Positions 1 through 7,693 of a stretch of 64,000 nt of DNA are shown piece by piece; positions within the stretch are counted from its first letter, which is position 1; each line of letters starts with the position of its first letter. Made by a program: the position numbers and the translations under genes. The notes under the pieces are model-generated. The model saw nothing but the letters and a program-made list of their open reading frames with translations, searched no databases and was not told the origin of the DNA. This DNA is from Bacteroidales bacterium UBA2712 (lineage in GTDB: Bacteria > Bacteroidota > Bacteroidia > Bacteroidales > Paludibacteraceae), in NCBI GenBank assembly GCA_002354055.1, contig DEKW01000021.1, positions 1 to 64,000 on the forward strand, read 5' to 3'.

Positions 1-1
1 C

Positions 2-178
2 CGCGCGAAGTTCATTGTAGTATCCGGCATGATCAAGGCCCGCAAAGCTGACCTCATGAAGATCCCCCCCGACCAGCAGAACTTCCTCGCCCAGAAGAAC
101 GACCCCGATGGCGCAAAAACCATGAAGGCGTACTACTGGAAGATCTGCGGTGCTGAGTATGATCAGCAACACAGTTAA
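2..178 (+). CDS. 3' end of an unrecognised protein-coding gene
   Basis: An open frame enters from the window edge and stops at a TAA at 176-178, giving 58 visible residues that end AEYDQQHS. The visible part is lysine-rich and soluble-looking, with no membrane segment. Codon use resembles the neighbouring genes and a clear terminator follows, so this is a real gene end. I do not recognise the family from the C-terminus alone. No ATG is needed for this reading because the 5' part lies outside the window. Confidence 0.6.
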   Translation, partial: RAKFIVVSGMIKARKADLMKIPPDQQNFLAQKNDPDGAKTMKAYYWKICGAEYDQQHS

Positions 179-183
179 TCTCC

Positions 184-234
184 GCGGCTAAAGCCGCAAT
201 TAAGAGAAGCGACCTTTTGGGGCCGCTTCTTTGC
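184..234 (+). terminator. Intrinsic terminator of the first gene
   Basis: Two hairpins follow the stop codon. The first is GCGGCT/AGCCGC at 184-197. The second is a 9-bp stem, 206-214 with 221-229, with one A-C mismatch and a 6-nt loop, followed by a short T-rich stretch. The second is the likelier terminator. Confidence 0.7.
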
Positions 235-461
235 ATATATCAAAAAAAGTTTGAGTAACTTCGGACATCTGCCTGCCTTCGGCATTCCCCCGTAGCTACG
301 TTCGCATCCTGCGGTGCATACGCCAATAAATGTATTTTCCGCAAGGGGCTTTGCCCGCTATCGTCTATACCTATACGTTCTTCGTAAGCAAGCATCCAAG
401 CCCGTATAGGTATAGCCAATAATAGAATAAATTCTATTTTTTGCGGAAAAATGCATTTTTA
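235..461. other. Non-coding spacer upstream of the pheS promoter
   Basis: I see no gene here. The spacer holds a 10-bp palindrome CGTAGCTACG at 291-300, a long-range inverted repeat (365-415, listed separately) and an AT-only hairpin 421-428/431-438 followed by a T run. Together these suggest a structured or processed 3' region, or a remnant of a small repeat element, rather than a coding segment. Confidence 0.5.
365..415. repeat. 13-bp perfect inverted repeat with 25-nt loop
   Basis: CTATACCTATACG at 365-377 is exactly complementary to CGTATAGGTATAG at 403-415. The loop is 25 nt. It lies about 50 bp upstream of the pheS -33 box. It could form a stem in RNA or be an operator-like site; nothing in the sequence decides between these. 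Confidence 0.6.
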
Positions 462-493
462 TTTGCGTATGTGCAATTTTTGTTGTAACTTTG
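462..493 (+). promoter_or_regulatory. pheS promoter
   Basis: The -33 box TTTG is at 462-465 and the -7 box TAACTTTG at 486-493, with 20 nt between them, as expected for the Bacteroidota primary sigma factor. The -33 box sits in the extended motif TTTGCGTATGTGCAAT, which recurs at most promoters in this window. The pheS ATG is 27 nt downstream of the -7 box. Confidence 0.85.
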
Positions 494-519
494 CACGCTA
501 TTTGTAAATTAACCGTATT

Positions 520-1560
520 ATGGCTTTAAAAGATACTATTCAAACATTACTGTCGCAGGTGTCGGAGATACAGGCGAATAATGCCGAGGAGTTAGAGGCA
601 TTGCGTATCAAATACCTCAGTAAGAAAGGTGAGATCACGGCGCTTTTCAATGAGTTCCGCACGGTGCCGAATGATCAGAAACGTGAGTTAGGACAGCTGC
701 TGAACCAGCTTCGTCAGGAGACGGAGGGACGGATCAACGAGTTGCGTGAGCAGTTCGAGGCAAAGCAGGCAGAGGCGGATAAACTGGATTTGACCCGTAC
801 GCCGGATCCTATTGCCTTAGGTACGAGGCACCCGCTGTCGTTGGTGCGTGAGGAGATAGAGGATATCTTCTCGAGAATCGGTTTCACGATTGCGCAAGGC
901 CCCGAGGTAGAGGATGACAAGCACGTATATGGCATGCTGAACTTCGCTCCGGAGCACCCGGCGCGTGACATGCAGGATACCTTCTTCATCGAGAAAGAGG
1001 TGGGTGTTCAGAAGCCGACGGACGTGCTGCTTCGTTCGCATACGAGTTCCGTTCAGACGCGCGTGATGACGAGTCAGAAGCCGCCGATCCGTGTGCTCTG
1101 TCCCGGTCGTGTCTATCGTAATGAGGCCATCTCGGCGCGTGCACACTGTTTCTTCCATCAGGTGGAGGGACTCTATATCGACAAGAACGTGAGCTTCGCT
1201 GACCTGCGTGAGGCCTTGCTGTATTTCTCGAAGGAGATGTTCGGTCCGGAGACGAAAATCCGCTTGCGTCCTTCTTATTTCCCGTTCACGGAGCCGAGCG
1301 CCGAGATGGATATCTCTTGTAACATCTGCGGCGGCAAGGGCTGCTCGTTCTGCAAAGGCACGGGATGGGTGGAGATCCTCGGTTGCGGTATGGTCGATCC
1401 GAACGTCCTCGAGGCCTGCGGTATCGACAGCAAGGAGTACAGCGGCTACGCCTTCGGTATGGGCGTAGAGCGTATCACGAACCTCAAATACAGAGTGAAA
1501 GACCTGCGTCTGTTCTCCGAGAACGACGTGCGCTTCCTCAAGCAGTTTGAGAGTTGCTAA
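520..1560 (+). CDS. pheS: Phenylalanine--tRNA ligase alpha subunit
   Basis: Catalytic subunit of the cytoplasmic heterotetrameric enzyme that charges tRNA-Phe. The 346-residue length is normal for PheS. Residues 1-90 form the charged coiled-coil arm that contacts tRNA. The class II catalytic core follows, with motif 2 around GRVYRNEAISARAHC (196-210) and motif 3 at GMGVERI (about 313). A four-cysteine cluster at residues 267, 270, 275 and 278 (CNIC...CSFC) is consistent with the metal-binding insertion seen in some PheS proteins. The gene has its own promoter. pheT is not adjacent, so the two subunit genes are unlinked here. The ATG at 520 is the only sensible start. Confidence 0.97.
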   Translation: MALKDTIQTLLSQVSEIQANNAEELEALRIKYLSKKGEITALFNEFRTVPNDQKRELGQLLNQLRQETEGRINELREQFEAKQAEADKLDLTRTPDPIALGTRHPLSLVREEIEDIFSRIGFTIAQGPEVEDDKHVYGMLNFAPEHPARDMQDTFFIEKEVGVQKPTDVLLRSHTSSVQTRVMTSQKPPIRVLCPGRVYRNEAISARAHCFFHQVEGLYIDKNVSFADLREALLYFSKEMFGPETKIRLRPSYFPFTEPSAEMDISCNICGGKGCSFCKGTGWVEILGCGMVDPNVLEACGIDSKEYSGYAFGMGVERITNLKYRVKDLRLFSENDVRFLKQFESC

Positions 1561-1561
1561 G

Positions 1562-1591
1562 AAGTGTACAGTGTAAAGTGTACGGTGTAAA
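1562..1591. repeat. Degenerate short tandem repeat, pheS-cdd junction
   Basis: Repeated units of the form AGTGTAcAGTGTAaAGTGTAcgGTGTAA fill most of the 52-nt spacer between pheS and cdd. It is one of many different short tandem repeats found at operon junctions in this window. Confidence 0.7.
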
Positions 1592-1612
1592 AATAATTAA
1601 CCTATCTATAGT

Positions 1613-2095
1613 ATGAAAGAATACAATCTGACTACGAAGATGCGGGCTTACCGCTGGGACGAGTTGACGGACGAGCAGCGCGAGGTACTGACCATCGCCA
1701 AGGAGCAGACGAAGCATAGTTACTGCCCGTACAGCCATTTTCACGTAGGGGCGGCAGCGAAGTTAGCGAACGGCGAAGTGATCCGTGGCTGCAACCAGGA
1801 GAATGCCGCTTACCCGAGTGGCCTTTGCGCAGAGCGCAGCGCGCTCTTTGCTGCGGGAGCACAATACCCTGAGGAGCCGGTGAAAAAATTAGCCATCGCG
1901 TGCTTCACGGACGGACATTTTACCAAAGAACCGGGTGCACCCTGCGGGGCATGCCGACAGGTGATGCTCGAGACCGAGCACCGCTACAGCGGAAAGATGG
2001 AGGTGCTGCTCTACGGCGAGGAGGAGACGTATGTCTTTGAGTCCGCCGCGGACCTGCTGCCGCTGATCTTCGTGAAGGAAAATCTGAAGGGGTAG
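1613..2095 (+). CDS. cdd: Cytidine deaminase
   Basis: Hydrolytic deamination of cytidine and deoxycytidine to uridine and deoxyuridine, a cytoplasmic pyrimidine-salvage step. The 160-residue protein carries the zinc-site signature: CAERSA, whose Glu is the proton shuttle, and PCGACRQ, giving three cysteine ligands as in small tetrameric CDAs. The substrate-binding stretch VGAAAKLANGEVIRGCN precedes it. The length is slightly above the usual 130-140 residues because of an N-terminal extension of about 25 residues (MKEYNLTTKM...). It follows pheS by 52 nt and precedes the LptF/G gene by 21 nt, so it is probably co-transcribed. Confidence 0.95.
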   Translation: MKEYNLTTKMRAYRWDELTDEQREVLTIAKEQTKHSYCPYSHFHVGAAAKLANGEVIRGCNQENAAYPSGLCAERSALFAAGAQYPEEPVKKLAIACFTDGHFTKEPGAPCGACRQVMLETEHRYSGKMEVLLYGEEETYVFESAADLLPLIFVKENLKG

Positions 2096-2117
2096 GAGAT
2101 AGGAGATAGGAGATAGA
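2092..2117. repeat. Degenerate short tandem repeat, cdd-lptF junction
   Basis: Three to four copies of TAGGAGA run from the cdd stop codon to the ATG of the next gene. The repeat occupies the whole spacer, so it also forms the translation-initiation region. Confidence 0.75.
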
Positions 2118-3646
2118 TGAGACTGATAAAGAAAATAGACATTTACTTGCTCCGGAATTTTCTGGGGCTGTTTTTGGCTACTTTCTTTATCGCCATCTTC
2201 ATCCTGCTGATGCAGTTCATGTGGATGCACGTGAACGACTTGGTAGGCAAGGGAATAGGGTTGGATGTATTGGCGGAGTTCTTTATCTACGCCGCGGCGT
2301 CGGTGGTCCCGTTAGCTTTGCCGTTAGCCATCCTGCTCAGTTCGCTTATCTCGTTTGGTAATCTGGCGGAGAAATTCGAACTCACGGCGATGAAAGCTGC
2401 CGGCATCTCGCTCTTCCGCATCCTGAGACCCTTGGCTTTCGCGGTTGCGCTACTGAGCGTCGGGGCGTTTTTTTTTAGCAACAACGTCCTGCCCAAGTCC
2501 CAGATGAAGCTCTGGGCGCTGATCTTTTCTCTAAGGCAGAAGAGTCCGGAGCTGCAGATTCCTATCGGGGAGTTCTACGACGAGATCAGCGGCTATCACA
2601 TCTACGTTAGGGAGAAGACCCCCGGAGGGAACCTGCTGAACATCATGATCTATGACTACTCGGACGGTTTTGCGAACGCGAAGGTGATGGTTGCAGATAC
2701 CGGGCGGCTGAGCACCAGTGCCGACAAACGGTATCTGATGTTAGACCTGATCAACGGCGAGTCGTTCGAGAACCTGAATAAGAAAGAGCAGCGCGCGACG
2801 GGGACGACCAATAGTATCCCTTACCGCCGGGAGACCTTCGCCTACAAGCGCATTATCATCGATTTTGCAACAGATTTTAACCGCTACGACGAGTCGCTGT
2901 TGGAGGACCAGCACGTGAGCAAGAACGTGTCGCAACTGATACAATCCATCGATTCGGTACAGGAGGTAACGAAAGCGACTTACAAGGAGCAGAGCGCGCG
3001 GATGATTGACGAACGCTATTTCGGACGCGAATACTCCCACAATAATGTGCCGGTACCGACGACCCTCACGACGGAAGAGCAACGAACGCATGACCCGGAT
3101 TCACTATGGGCATCGCTCCCGATAGAAAAACAGCGACAAGTCTATTTCATTGCGCAGGAGAAAGCGCAAAACTACCGGGATCAGGTGGATTATAACGCGA
3201 TCATCTTAGAGGACGGCGGACGGTATATCCGCAAGCATGCCATCGAGTTGCATCGGAAATTCACACTCGCCTTCGCGTGCCTGATTTTCTTTTTTATCGG
3301 CGCACCGTTGGGAGCGATCATCCGCAAGGGCGGTTTAGGCGCACCTGTAGTGATCTCCGTCATCCTGTTCATCGTTTATTATATCATTGACAACACGGGA
3401 TACAAGATGGCTCGCGAGGCGTTATGGCCGACGTGGGCAGGTATGTGGCTCAGTTCGTTCGTGCTGCTGCCGACAGGAATCTTTCTGACCTATAAAGCCG
3501 CGACCGACTCACCGCTGTTCAACCCCGAGGCATGGACTATCAAAGCCAAAAGGCTCATGACAACCATTAAGAATTATGAGAATCAATACTATAGAGGAAG
3601 CCTTAGAAGACTTCAAAAAAGGACAATTCGTGATCGTCGTGGATGA
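2117..3646 (+). CDS. LptF/LptG family lipopolysaccharide export permease
   Basis: Inner-membrane subunit of the LptB2FG transporter that extracts LPS and passes it to the LptC bridge. The 509-residue protein has the YjgP/YjgQ family layout: membrane segments near residues 15-37, 55-80 and 101-120, a large periplasmic beta-jellyroll-like region (about 130-380), then three more segments before a basic tail. The stretch NLAEKFELTAMKAAGISLFRI... is typical of the coupling helix that contacts the ATPase. LptF and LptG cannot be told apart from this alone. Its 3' end overlaps ribBA by 71 nt, an unusually long same-strand overlap. An lptC gene lies far away in the window (45213). Confidence 0.9.
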   Translation: MRLIKKIDIYLLRNFLGLFLATFFIAIFILLMQFMWMHVNDLVGKGIGLDVLAEFFIYAAASVVPLALPLAILLSSLISFGNLAEKFELTAMKAAGISLFRILRPLAFAVALLSVGAFFFSNNVLPKSQMKLWALIFSLRQKSPELQIPIGEFYDEISGYHIYVREKTPGGNLLNIMIYDYSDGFANAKVMVADTGRLSTSADKRYLMLDLINGESFENLNKKEQRATGTTNSIPYRRETFAYKRIIIDFATDFNRYDESLLEDQHVSKNVSQLIQSIDSVQEVTKATYKEQSARMIDERYFGREYSHNNVPVPTTLTTEEQRTHDPDSLWASLPIEKQRQVYFIAQEKAQNYRDQVDYNAIILEDGGRYIRKHAIELHRKFTLAFACLIFFFIGAPLGAIIRKGGLGAPVVISVILFIVYYIIDNTGYKMAREALWPTWAGMWLSSFVLLPTGIFLTYKAATDSPLFNPEAWTIKAKRLMTTIKNYENQYYRGSLRRLQKRTIRDRRG

Positions 3647-4841
3647 CGAGGATCGCGAGAACGAAGGAGATTTTATCATCGCTGCCGAGGCTATCACCCC
3701 GGGAAAGGTGAACTTCATGCTCCAGCACGGGCGTGGTGTATTGTGCTGCCCGATCACGGAGCAGCGTTGCGCCGAACTGGACCTGATGCACCAGGTGGCG
3801 AACAATACCTCGATGCTCGGTACGCCGTTCACCGTGACGGTAGATAAGTTAGAGGGCTGCACGACCGGTGTGTCTGCTGCTGACCGTGCGGCTACTATCC
3901 GTGCGTTAGCGGACCCGAAATCCAAACCGGAGACTTTTGGCCGACCGGGACATATCAATCCGCTGTACGCCCGCGCAGGCGGTGTCTTGCAACGTGCCGG
4001 ACATACGGAGGCTGGTGTCGATCTGGCGAGACTCGCAGGCTTCCAGCCGGCAGCAGCCTTGATAGAGATCATGAACGCCGACGGCACCATGGCGCGCATG
4101 CCCCAACTGCAAGAGGTGGCGAAGGAGTTCGACCTCAAGATCATCACCATCAAGGACCTTATCGCCTATCGGCTGGAGAAGGAGTCCGTCAGTCCGAAGG
4201 ACGGTCTGTGCTCTGTCAGTCCGAAGGACGGTCTGTCAGGCGAAGCCGGTCTTATTGAACGCGGCGAGACGGTCTTCCTGCCTACGCAGAGTGGAGAGTT
4301 TATGCTCACGCCGTTCCGAGACCTGACGACGGGATTGGAGCACGTGGCGCTGACCAAAGGCACATGGACAGAGGACGAAGCGGTGCTCTGCCGCGTGCAC
4401 TCGTCCTGTATGACCGGAGACATCTTCGGTTCCCAACGCTGCGAGTGCGGCGAGCAACTCAAGAAAGCCATGCAGATGATCGAGGCGGAAGGCAAAGGCA
4501 TCATCGTCTATATGAACCAGGAAGGCCGCGGCATCGGACTGATGAACAAGATTCGCGCGTACAAACTCCAGGAACAGGGCGACGATACTGTGGAGGCGAA
4601 CATCCATCTGGGCTTCCGTCCCGACGAACGCAACTACGGCGTAGGCGCACAGATACTTCGTAAAATGGGCGCATGCAAACTGCGGCTCATGACCAATAAT
4701 CCCGTCAAGCGTGTAGGGTTGGAGAGTTACGGTATTGAGATCGTTGAGAACGTGCCCATAGAGATCCAACCGAACCGTTGGAACGAGCGATACATGCGCA
4801 CCAAAAAAGAAAAAATGCACCATGACCTGAAGCTCGTCTGA
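3576..4841 (+). CDS. ribBA: Bifunctional DHBP synthase / GTP cyclohydrolase II
   Basis: Makes both precursors of riboflavin: 3,4-dihydroxy-2-butanone 4-phosphate from ribulose 5-phosphate, and the diaminopyrimidine from GTP. The RibB domain (about 1-200) shows DDEDRENEGDF and HGRGVLCCPIT. The RibA domain (about 225-421) shows the zinc cysteines in SSCMTGDIFGSQRCECGEQ and the catalytic stretch GRGIGLMNKI. The linker (about 203-222) contains a tandem 27-bp duplication that encodes SVSPKDGL twice. The ATG at 3576 lies inside the previous gene and gives the family's normal N-terminus, so the overlap appears genuine. ribF is at 11784. I see no FMN riboswitch, and there is no room for one. Confidence 0.96.
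   Translation: MRINTIEEALEDFKKGQFVIVVDDEDRENEGDFIIAAEAITPGKVNFMLQHGRGVLCCPITEQRCAELDLMHQVANNTSMLGTPFTVTVDKLEGCTTGVSAADRAATIRALADPKSKPETFGRPGHINPLYARAGGVLQRAGHTEAGVDLARLAGFQPAAALIEIMNADGTMARMPQLQEVAKEFDLKIITIKDLIAYRLEKESVSPKDGLCSVSPKDGLSGEAGLIERGETVFLPTQSGEFMLTPFRDLTTGLEHVALTKGTWTEDEAVLCRVHSSCMTGDIFGSQRCECGEQLKKAMQMIEAEGKGIIVYMNQEGRGIGLMNKIRAYKLQEQGDDTVEANIHLGFRPDERNYGVGAQILRKMGACKLRLMTNNPVKRVGLESYGIEIVENVPIEIQPNRWNERYMRTKKEKMHHDLKLV
4188..4236. repeat. In-frame 27-bp tandem duplication in the RibBA linker
   Basis: A 22-bp sequence starting GTCAGTCCGAAGGACGG occurs at 4188-4209 and again at 4215-4236. The offset is 27 bp, so the frame is kept. It lies exactly between the two catalytic domains. 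Confidence 0.9.
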
Positions 4842-4845
4842 GGTT

Positions 4846-4861
4846 TTGGCACGGAATTTGA
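4846..4861 (+). promoter_or_regulatory. Sigma-54-like -24/-12 element upstream of the secreted-protein gene
   Basis: TTGGCACG at 4846-4853 is followed at the proper spacing by TTGA at 4858-4861; the GG and GA dinucleotides are 10 nt apart. The consensus is TGGCACG-N4-TTGC, so only the last base of the -12 part differs. A nearly identical 19-mer precedes the TPR gene at 43823. It lies 5 nt after the ribBA stop codon and 71 nt before the next ATG. Confidence 0.45.
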
Positions 4862-4870
4862 AGGATCTGG

Positions 4871-4910
4871 GTATCGAAGTACCGATATACCGATTTATCG
4901 AGATTTCGAA
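4871..4910. repeat. ATCGA-type degenerate tandem repeat
   Basis: Repeated units resembling ACCGATATACCGATTTATCG fill the spacer between ribBA and the secreted-protein gene. The same family occurs at 43770-43798 and, inside the mutY coding sequence, at 25231-25273. Confidence 0.7.
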
Positions 4911-4932
4911 AACCCTTTAAAACATTACAATT

Positions 4933-6231
4933 ATGAAAAAATTAACTACACTTCTGATGGCGCTGATGCTGATGAGTACGGCGTTATGGGCGGAAGAGAC
5001 AGTGACTGTCTCCGCAAAGAGTACCGACATCTCTGAAGGACTCGATCTGAAGGTTGTAGCTAAACTGTTCGCAGAGGCTAAGAACCTGGAGGAGTTCGAG
5101 ACGATGCTCAACAACCCCGACAGCGCGTTCTGTAACTTGGATCTGAACGGCGACGGGCAAGTCGATTATCTTCGTGTCGTAGAGACCGGTGAGGGTAACA
5201 AGCGTCTGATCGTATTGCAGGCGGTGCTGGCGAAGGATATCTTCCAGGACGTAGCCTCGATATACGTAGAGAAAGATGAGCAGAACGAGGTTTCCGTTCA
5301 GGTAGTTGGCGACGAGTATGTCTATGGTACGAACTACGTGATAGAACCGGTGTATGTCTATCGTCCGATTATCTATGATTGGTTCTGGTCTGACGCGTGG
5401 TACGCATGGCATTCGCCTTGGTACTGGGGCTACTGGCCGGGATGGTGGTACGCACATGCTTGCTGGGCACATGACTGGTATTGGCATCGTTGCTACACCT
5501 ATCATCACCACCACTATTGCTGCTCTTTCCGTCACGCACGAGAGGTACGCCGCGGCTATCATGACTTGCATCGGAACGTAGCCCGCAGAGAGTACGCCAC
5601 GGCGCATCCCGATCGCTCTTTCACACGCCGCAACAGCGGTATGACGAACGCACGGGAGATACGCAGTACTACGACTACCCGTACCAGCGCTCGCGTAGCT
5701 ACTCCGACAGCAGGCGCTCGCACCTCGGCTCGTACAGCCACTCCTGCAACCGCTCGTAACACGTTCGGCAGCACGACGAGAACGTCCGGCGCAACAACCA
5801 GAACGTCCGGTGCGACGACGAGAACGTCTAGTCCTTCGAGAACGACCAGTACGACCGCGAGCACGACCCGTACTTCCGGTTCGACTACTTCGACGAGAAC
5901 CCGTTCGACGAGCGCAGTAGGTCGCTCCACGGCAAGTACCGCAAGCACGACCCGTACATCCTCTGCTACACGCACCTCAAGCGCGACGCGCACCTCGAGT
6001 CCCTCTCGATCGACCGGTGCGACCAGAACTTCCGGTTCGAGTACTTACAGCGGTAGCAGTACGCGTTCGAGCGGTAGCTCTTACGGAGGCAGCCGTAGCA
6101 GCGGCTCCAGCACCTACAGCGGCGGTGGCCGTTCCAGCGGAGGGTACTCCGGAGGCGGTGGCTACAGCGGCGGTGGCAGAAGCAGTGGAGGCGGCGGTGC
6201 TTCCTCCGGCGGAGGCGGCAGACGCAGATAA
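4933..6231 (+). CDS. Secreted His/Trp/Tyr-rich protein with Thr/Ser/Arg/Gly low-complexity tail
   Basis: No enzyme family recognised. The protein starts with a clear signal peptide (MKKLTTLLMALMLMSTALWA). Residues about 25-140 look folded and include a calcium-loop-like DLNGDGQVDYLRV. Residues about 145-200 are extraordinarily rich in Trp, Tyr and His, including HHHH. The rest, about 230 residues, is low complexity: first TTRTSGATTRTSG-type repeats, then Gly/Ser stretches ending in GGRRR. The composition suggests an extracytoplasmic, possibly surface-sticky or metal-binding protein; that is inference. It is preceded by a sigma-54-like element and an ATCGA repeat, and is followed by a strong bidirectional terminator, so it may be its own transcription unit. 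Confidence 0.8.
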   Translation: MKKLTTLLMALMLMSTALWAEETVTVSAKSTDISEGLDLKVVAKLFAEAKNLEEFETMLNNPDSAFCNLDLNGDGQVDYLRVVETGEGNKRLIVLQAVLAKDIFQDVASIYVEKDEQNEVSVQVVGDEYVYGTNYVIEPVYVYRPIIYDWFWSDAWYAWHSPWYWGYWPGWWYAHACWAHDWYWHRCYTYHHHHYCCSFRHAREVRRGYHDLHRNVARREYATAHPDRSFTRRNSGMTNAREIRSTTTTRTSARVATPTAGARTSARTATPATARNTFGSTTRTSGATTRTSGATTRTSSPSRTTSTTASTTRTSGSTTSTRTRSTSAVGRSTASTASTTRTSSATRTSSATRTSSPSRSTGATRTSGSSTYSGSSTRSSGSSYGGSRSSGSSTYSGGGRSSGGYSGGGGYSGGGRSSGGGGASSGGGGRRR

Positions 6232-6236
6232 AAAAG

Positions 6237-6265
6237 AAAGGATGACCAGAATGGTCATCCTTTTT
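6237..6265. terminator. Bidirectional terminator between convergent genes
   Basis: A perfect 12-bp stem pairs AAAGGATGACCA (6237-6248) with TGGTCATCCTTT (6252-6263) around a 3-nt loop. It is flanked by an A run and a T run, so it can terminate the secreted-protein gene and the aspA operon. Confidence 0.92.
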
Positions 6266-6287
6266 CTTTCGACTTTCTACTTTCGAC

Positions 6288-7682
6288 TTAATGCGCTGCG
6301 AGCATGTTCTCGGGGTCGAGCAGTTTGTCCAGCTGCTCTTTGCTCAGCAGCCCGTGCTCCAGCACGAGGTCATACACACCCTTGCCGGTCTCGAGTGCCT
6401 CTTTGGCGATCTTCGTCGAGGCTTTGTAGCCGATGACGGGATTGAGTGCGGTGACAATACCGATGGAGTGTTTTACCGTAGCGGCATTATGCTCGCTGTT
6501 GATGGTGATGCCGTCGATACATTTCTTGCGGAGGATCTTCATCACGTTCCTGAGCCATGTGATGGACTCGAAGATGCACTCCGTGATGATCGGTTCCATG
6601 ACGTTCAGCTGCAGTTGCCCTGCCTCGGCGGCGAAGGTAACGGCAGTGTCGTTACCGATGACCTTGAAGCATACTTGGTTGGTGACCTCCGGGATGACGG
6701 GGTTCACCTTGCCCGGCATGATGGAGCTACCAGGTGCCATCGGCGGCAAGTTGATCTCATGAAGCCCGCAACGCGGACCGGAAGCCATCAGACGCAGGTC
6801 ATTACAAGTCTTGCTGAGCTTGACGGCGAGGCGTTTGAGCGCTGCCGAATAACTGACATACGCACCGGTGTCCGGCGTTGCCTCCACGAGGTCACTGGCT
6901 AACTCAAACGGCTCGCCGGTAAGTTCGCACATTTTCTTGATGCATAATTCTGCGTAGCCTGCCCGGGCGTTCAGACCCGTTCCGATAGCCGTACCGCCCA
7001 TATTGATCTCATAGAGCAGTTTGACGTTTCGTCCGAGATTAGCCACCTCTTCCTCGAGGTTATTGGCAAACGCGTGGAACTCCTGTCCGCTCGTCATCGG
7101 CACGGCGTCTTGCAGTTGTGTACGACCCATCTTGATGGAGTTATTGTACTCGTCGCCTTTCTTACGGAGAGACTCGATAAGCAGCTGGAGTTCGGATACC
7201 AGCCCTTTGTTCATGCGAATGAAAGCATAACGGAAAGCGGAAGGGTAGGCGTCGTTGGTCGATTGAGCACAGTTGACATGGTCGTTGGGCGAGCAGTACT
7301 GATACTCGCCGCGCTGATGCCCCATGATCTCCAACGCACGGTTCGCGATGACCTCATTGGCGTTCATGTTCACTGTCGTTCCGGCGCCGCCTTGTACCAT
7401 ATCTGTGGGGAACTGGTCATGCATCTTCCCGTCGATAATCTCTTGGCAGGCCTGCGCAATCGCCTCGTAGATCTCGTCATTGATAACCCCTAACTCATGG
7501 TTCGCCTCCACCGCTGCGAGCTTGATATACGCCATGGCGATGATATACTCCGGGAAGTCCGACATCTTGAGATTAGAGATCTGATAGTTGTTAATACCAC
7601 GTTGCGTCTGCACGCCGTAGTACGCGTCTTGAGGGACTTGCAGTTCGCCTAACAAGTCCGATTCGATTCGATAGTTTTCCAT
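6288..7682 (-). CDS. aspA: Aspartate ammonia-lyase
   Basis: Reversible deamination of L-aspartate to fumarate and ammonia in the cytoplasm, feeding the fumarate branch used by anaerobic Bacteroidales. The 464-residue protein belongs to the aspartase/fumarase superfamily. It shows the signature GSSIMPGKVNP on the flexible catalytic loop and the substrate-binding stretches GGAGTTVNMNANEV and SPNDHVNCAQSTND. Aspartase is preferred over class II fumarase on the N-terminal pattern (MENYRIESDLLGELQVPQDA) and GRTQLQDAVPMT, but biochemistry would settle it. It is the last gene of the cdsA operon, 11 nt after ftsY, and ends just before a bidirectional terminator. Confidence 0.92.
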   Translation of the reverse strand: MENYRIESDLLGELQVPQDAYYGVQTQRGINNYQISNLKMSDFPEYIIAMAYIKLAAVEANHELGVINDEIYEAIAQACQEIIDGKMHDQFPTDMVQGGAGTTVNMNANEVIANRALEIMGHQRGEYQYCSPNDHVNCAQSTNDAYPSAFRYAFIRMNKGLVSELQLLIESLRKKGDEYNNSIKMGRTQLQDAVPMTSGQEFHAFANNLEEEVANLGRNVKLLYEINMGGTAIGTGLNARAGYAELCIKKMCELTGEPFELASDLVEATPDTGAYVSYSAALKRLAVKLSKTCNDLRLMASGPRCGLHEINLPPMAPGSSIMPGKVNPVIPEVTNQVCFKVIGNDTAVTFAAEAGQLQLNVMEPIITECIFESITWLRNVMKILRKKCIDGITINSEHNAATVKHSIGIVTALNPVIGYKASTKIAKEALETGKGVYDLVLEHGLLSKEQLDKLLDPENMLAAH

Positions 7683-7693
7683 GATATAATTTG

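Noticed and set aside
3500..3700. Possible frameshift at the LptF/G-ribBA overlap
   Set aside because: Both frames are open and give family-consistent ends; there is no homopolymer at the junction that would suggest an error.
4842..4932. FMN or other riboswitch near the riboflavin genes
   Set aside because: The ribBA start is inside the upstream gene and the ribF start inside a repeat, leaving no leader; the spacer after ribBA has only the sigma-54-like element and a repeat.
5760..6020. Periodic ACGAGAACGTCCGG-like repeats considered as a CRISPR array
   Set aside because: They are codon-periodic and encode TTRTSG units of a secreted protein; there are no unique spacers of constant length and no cas genes.
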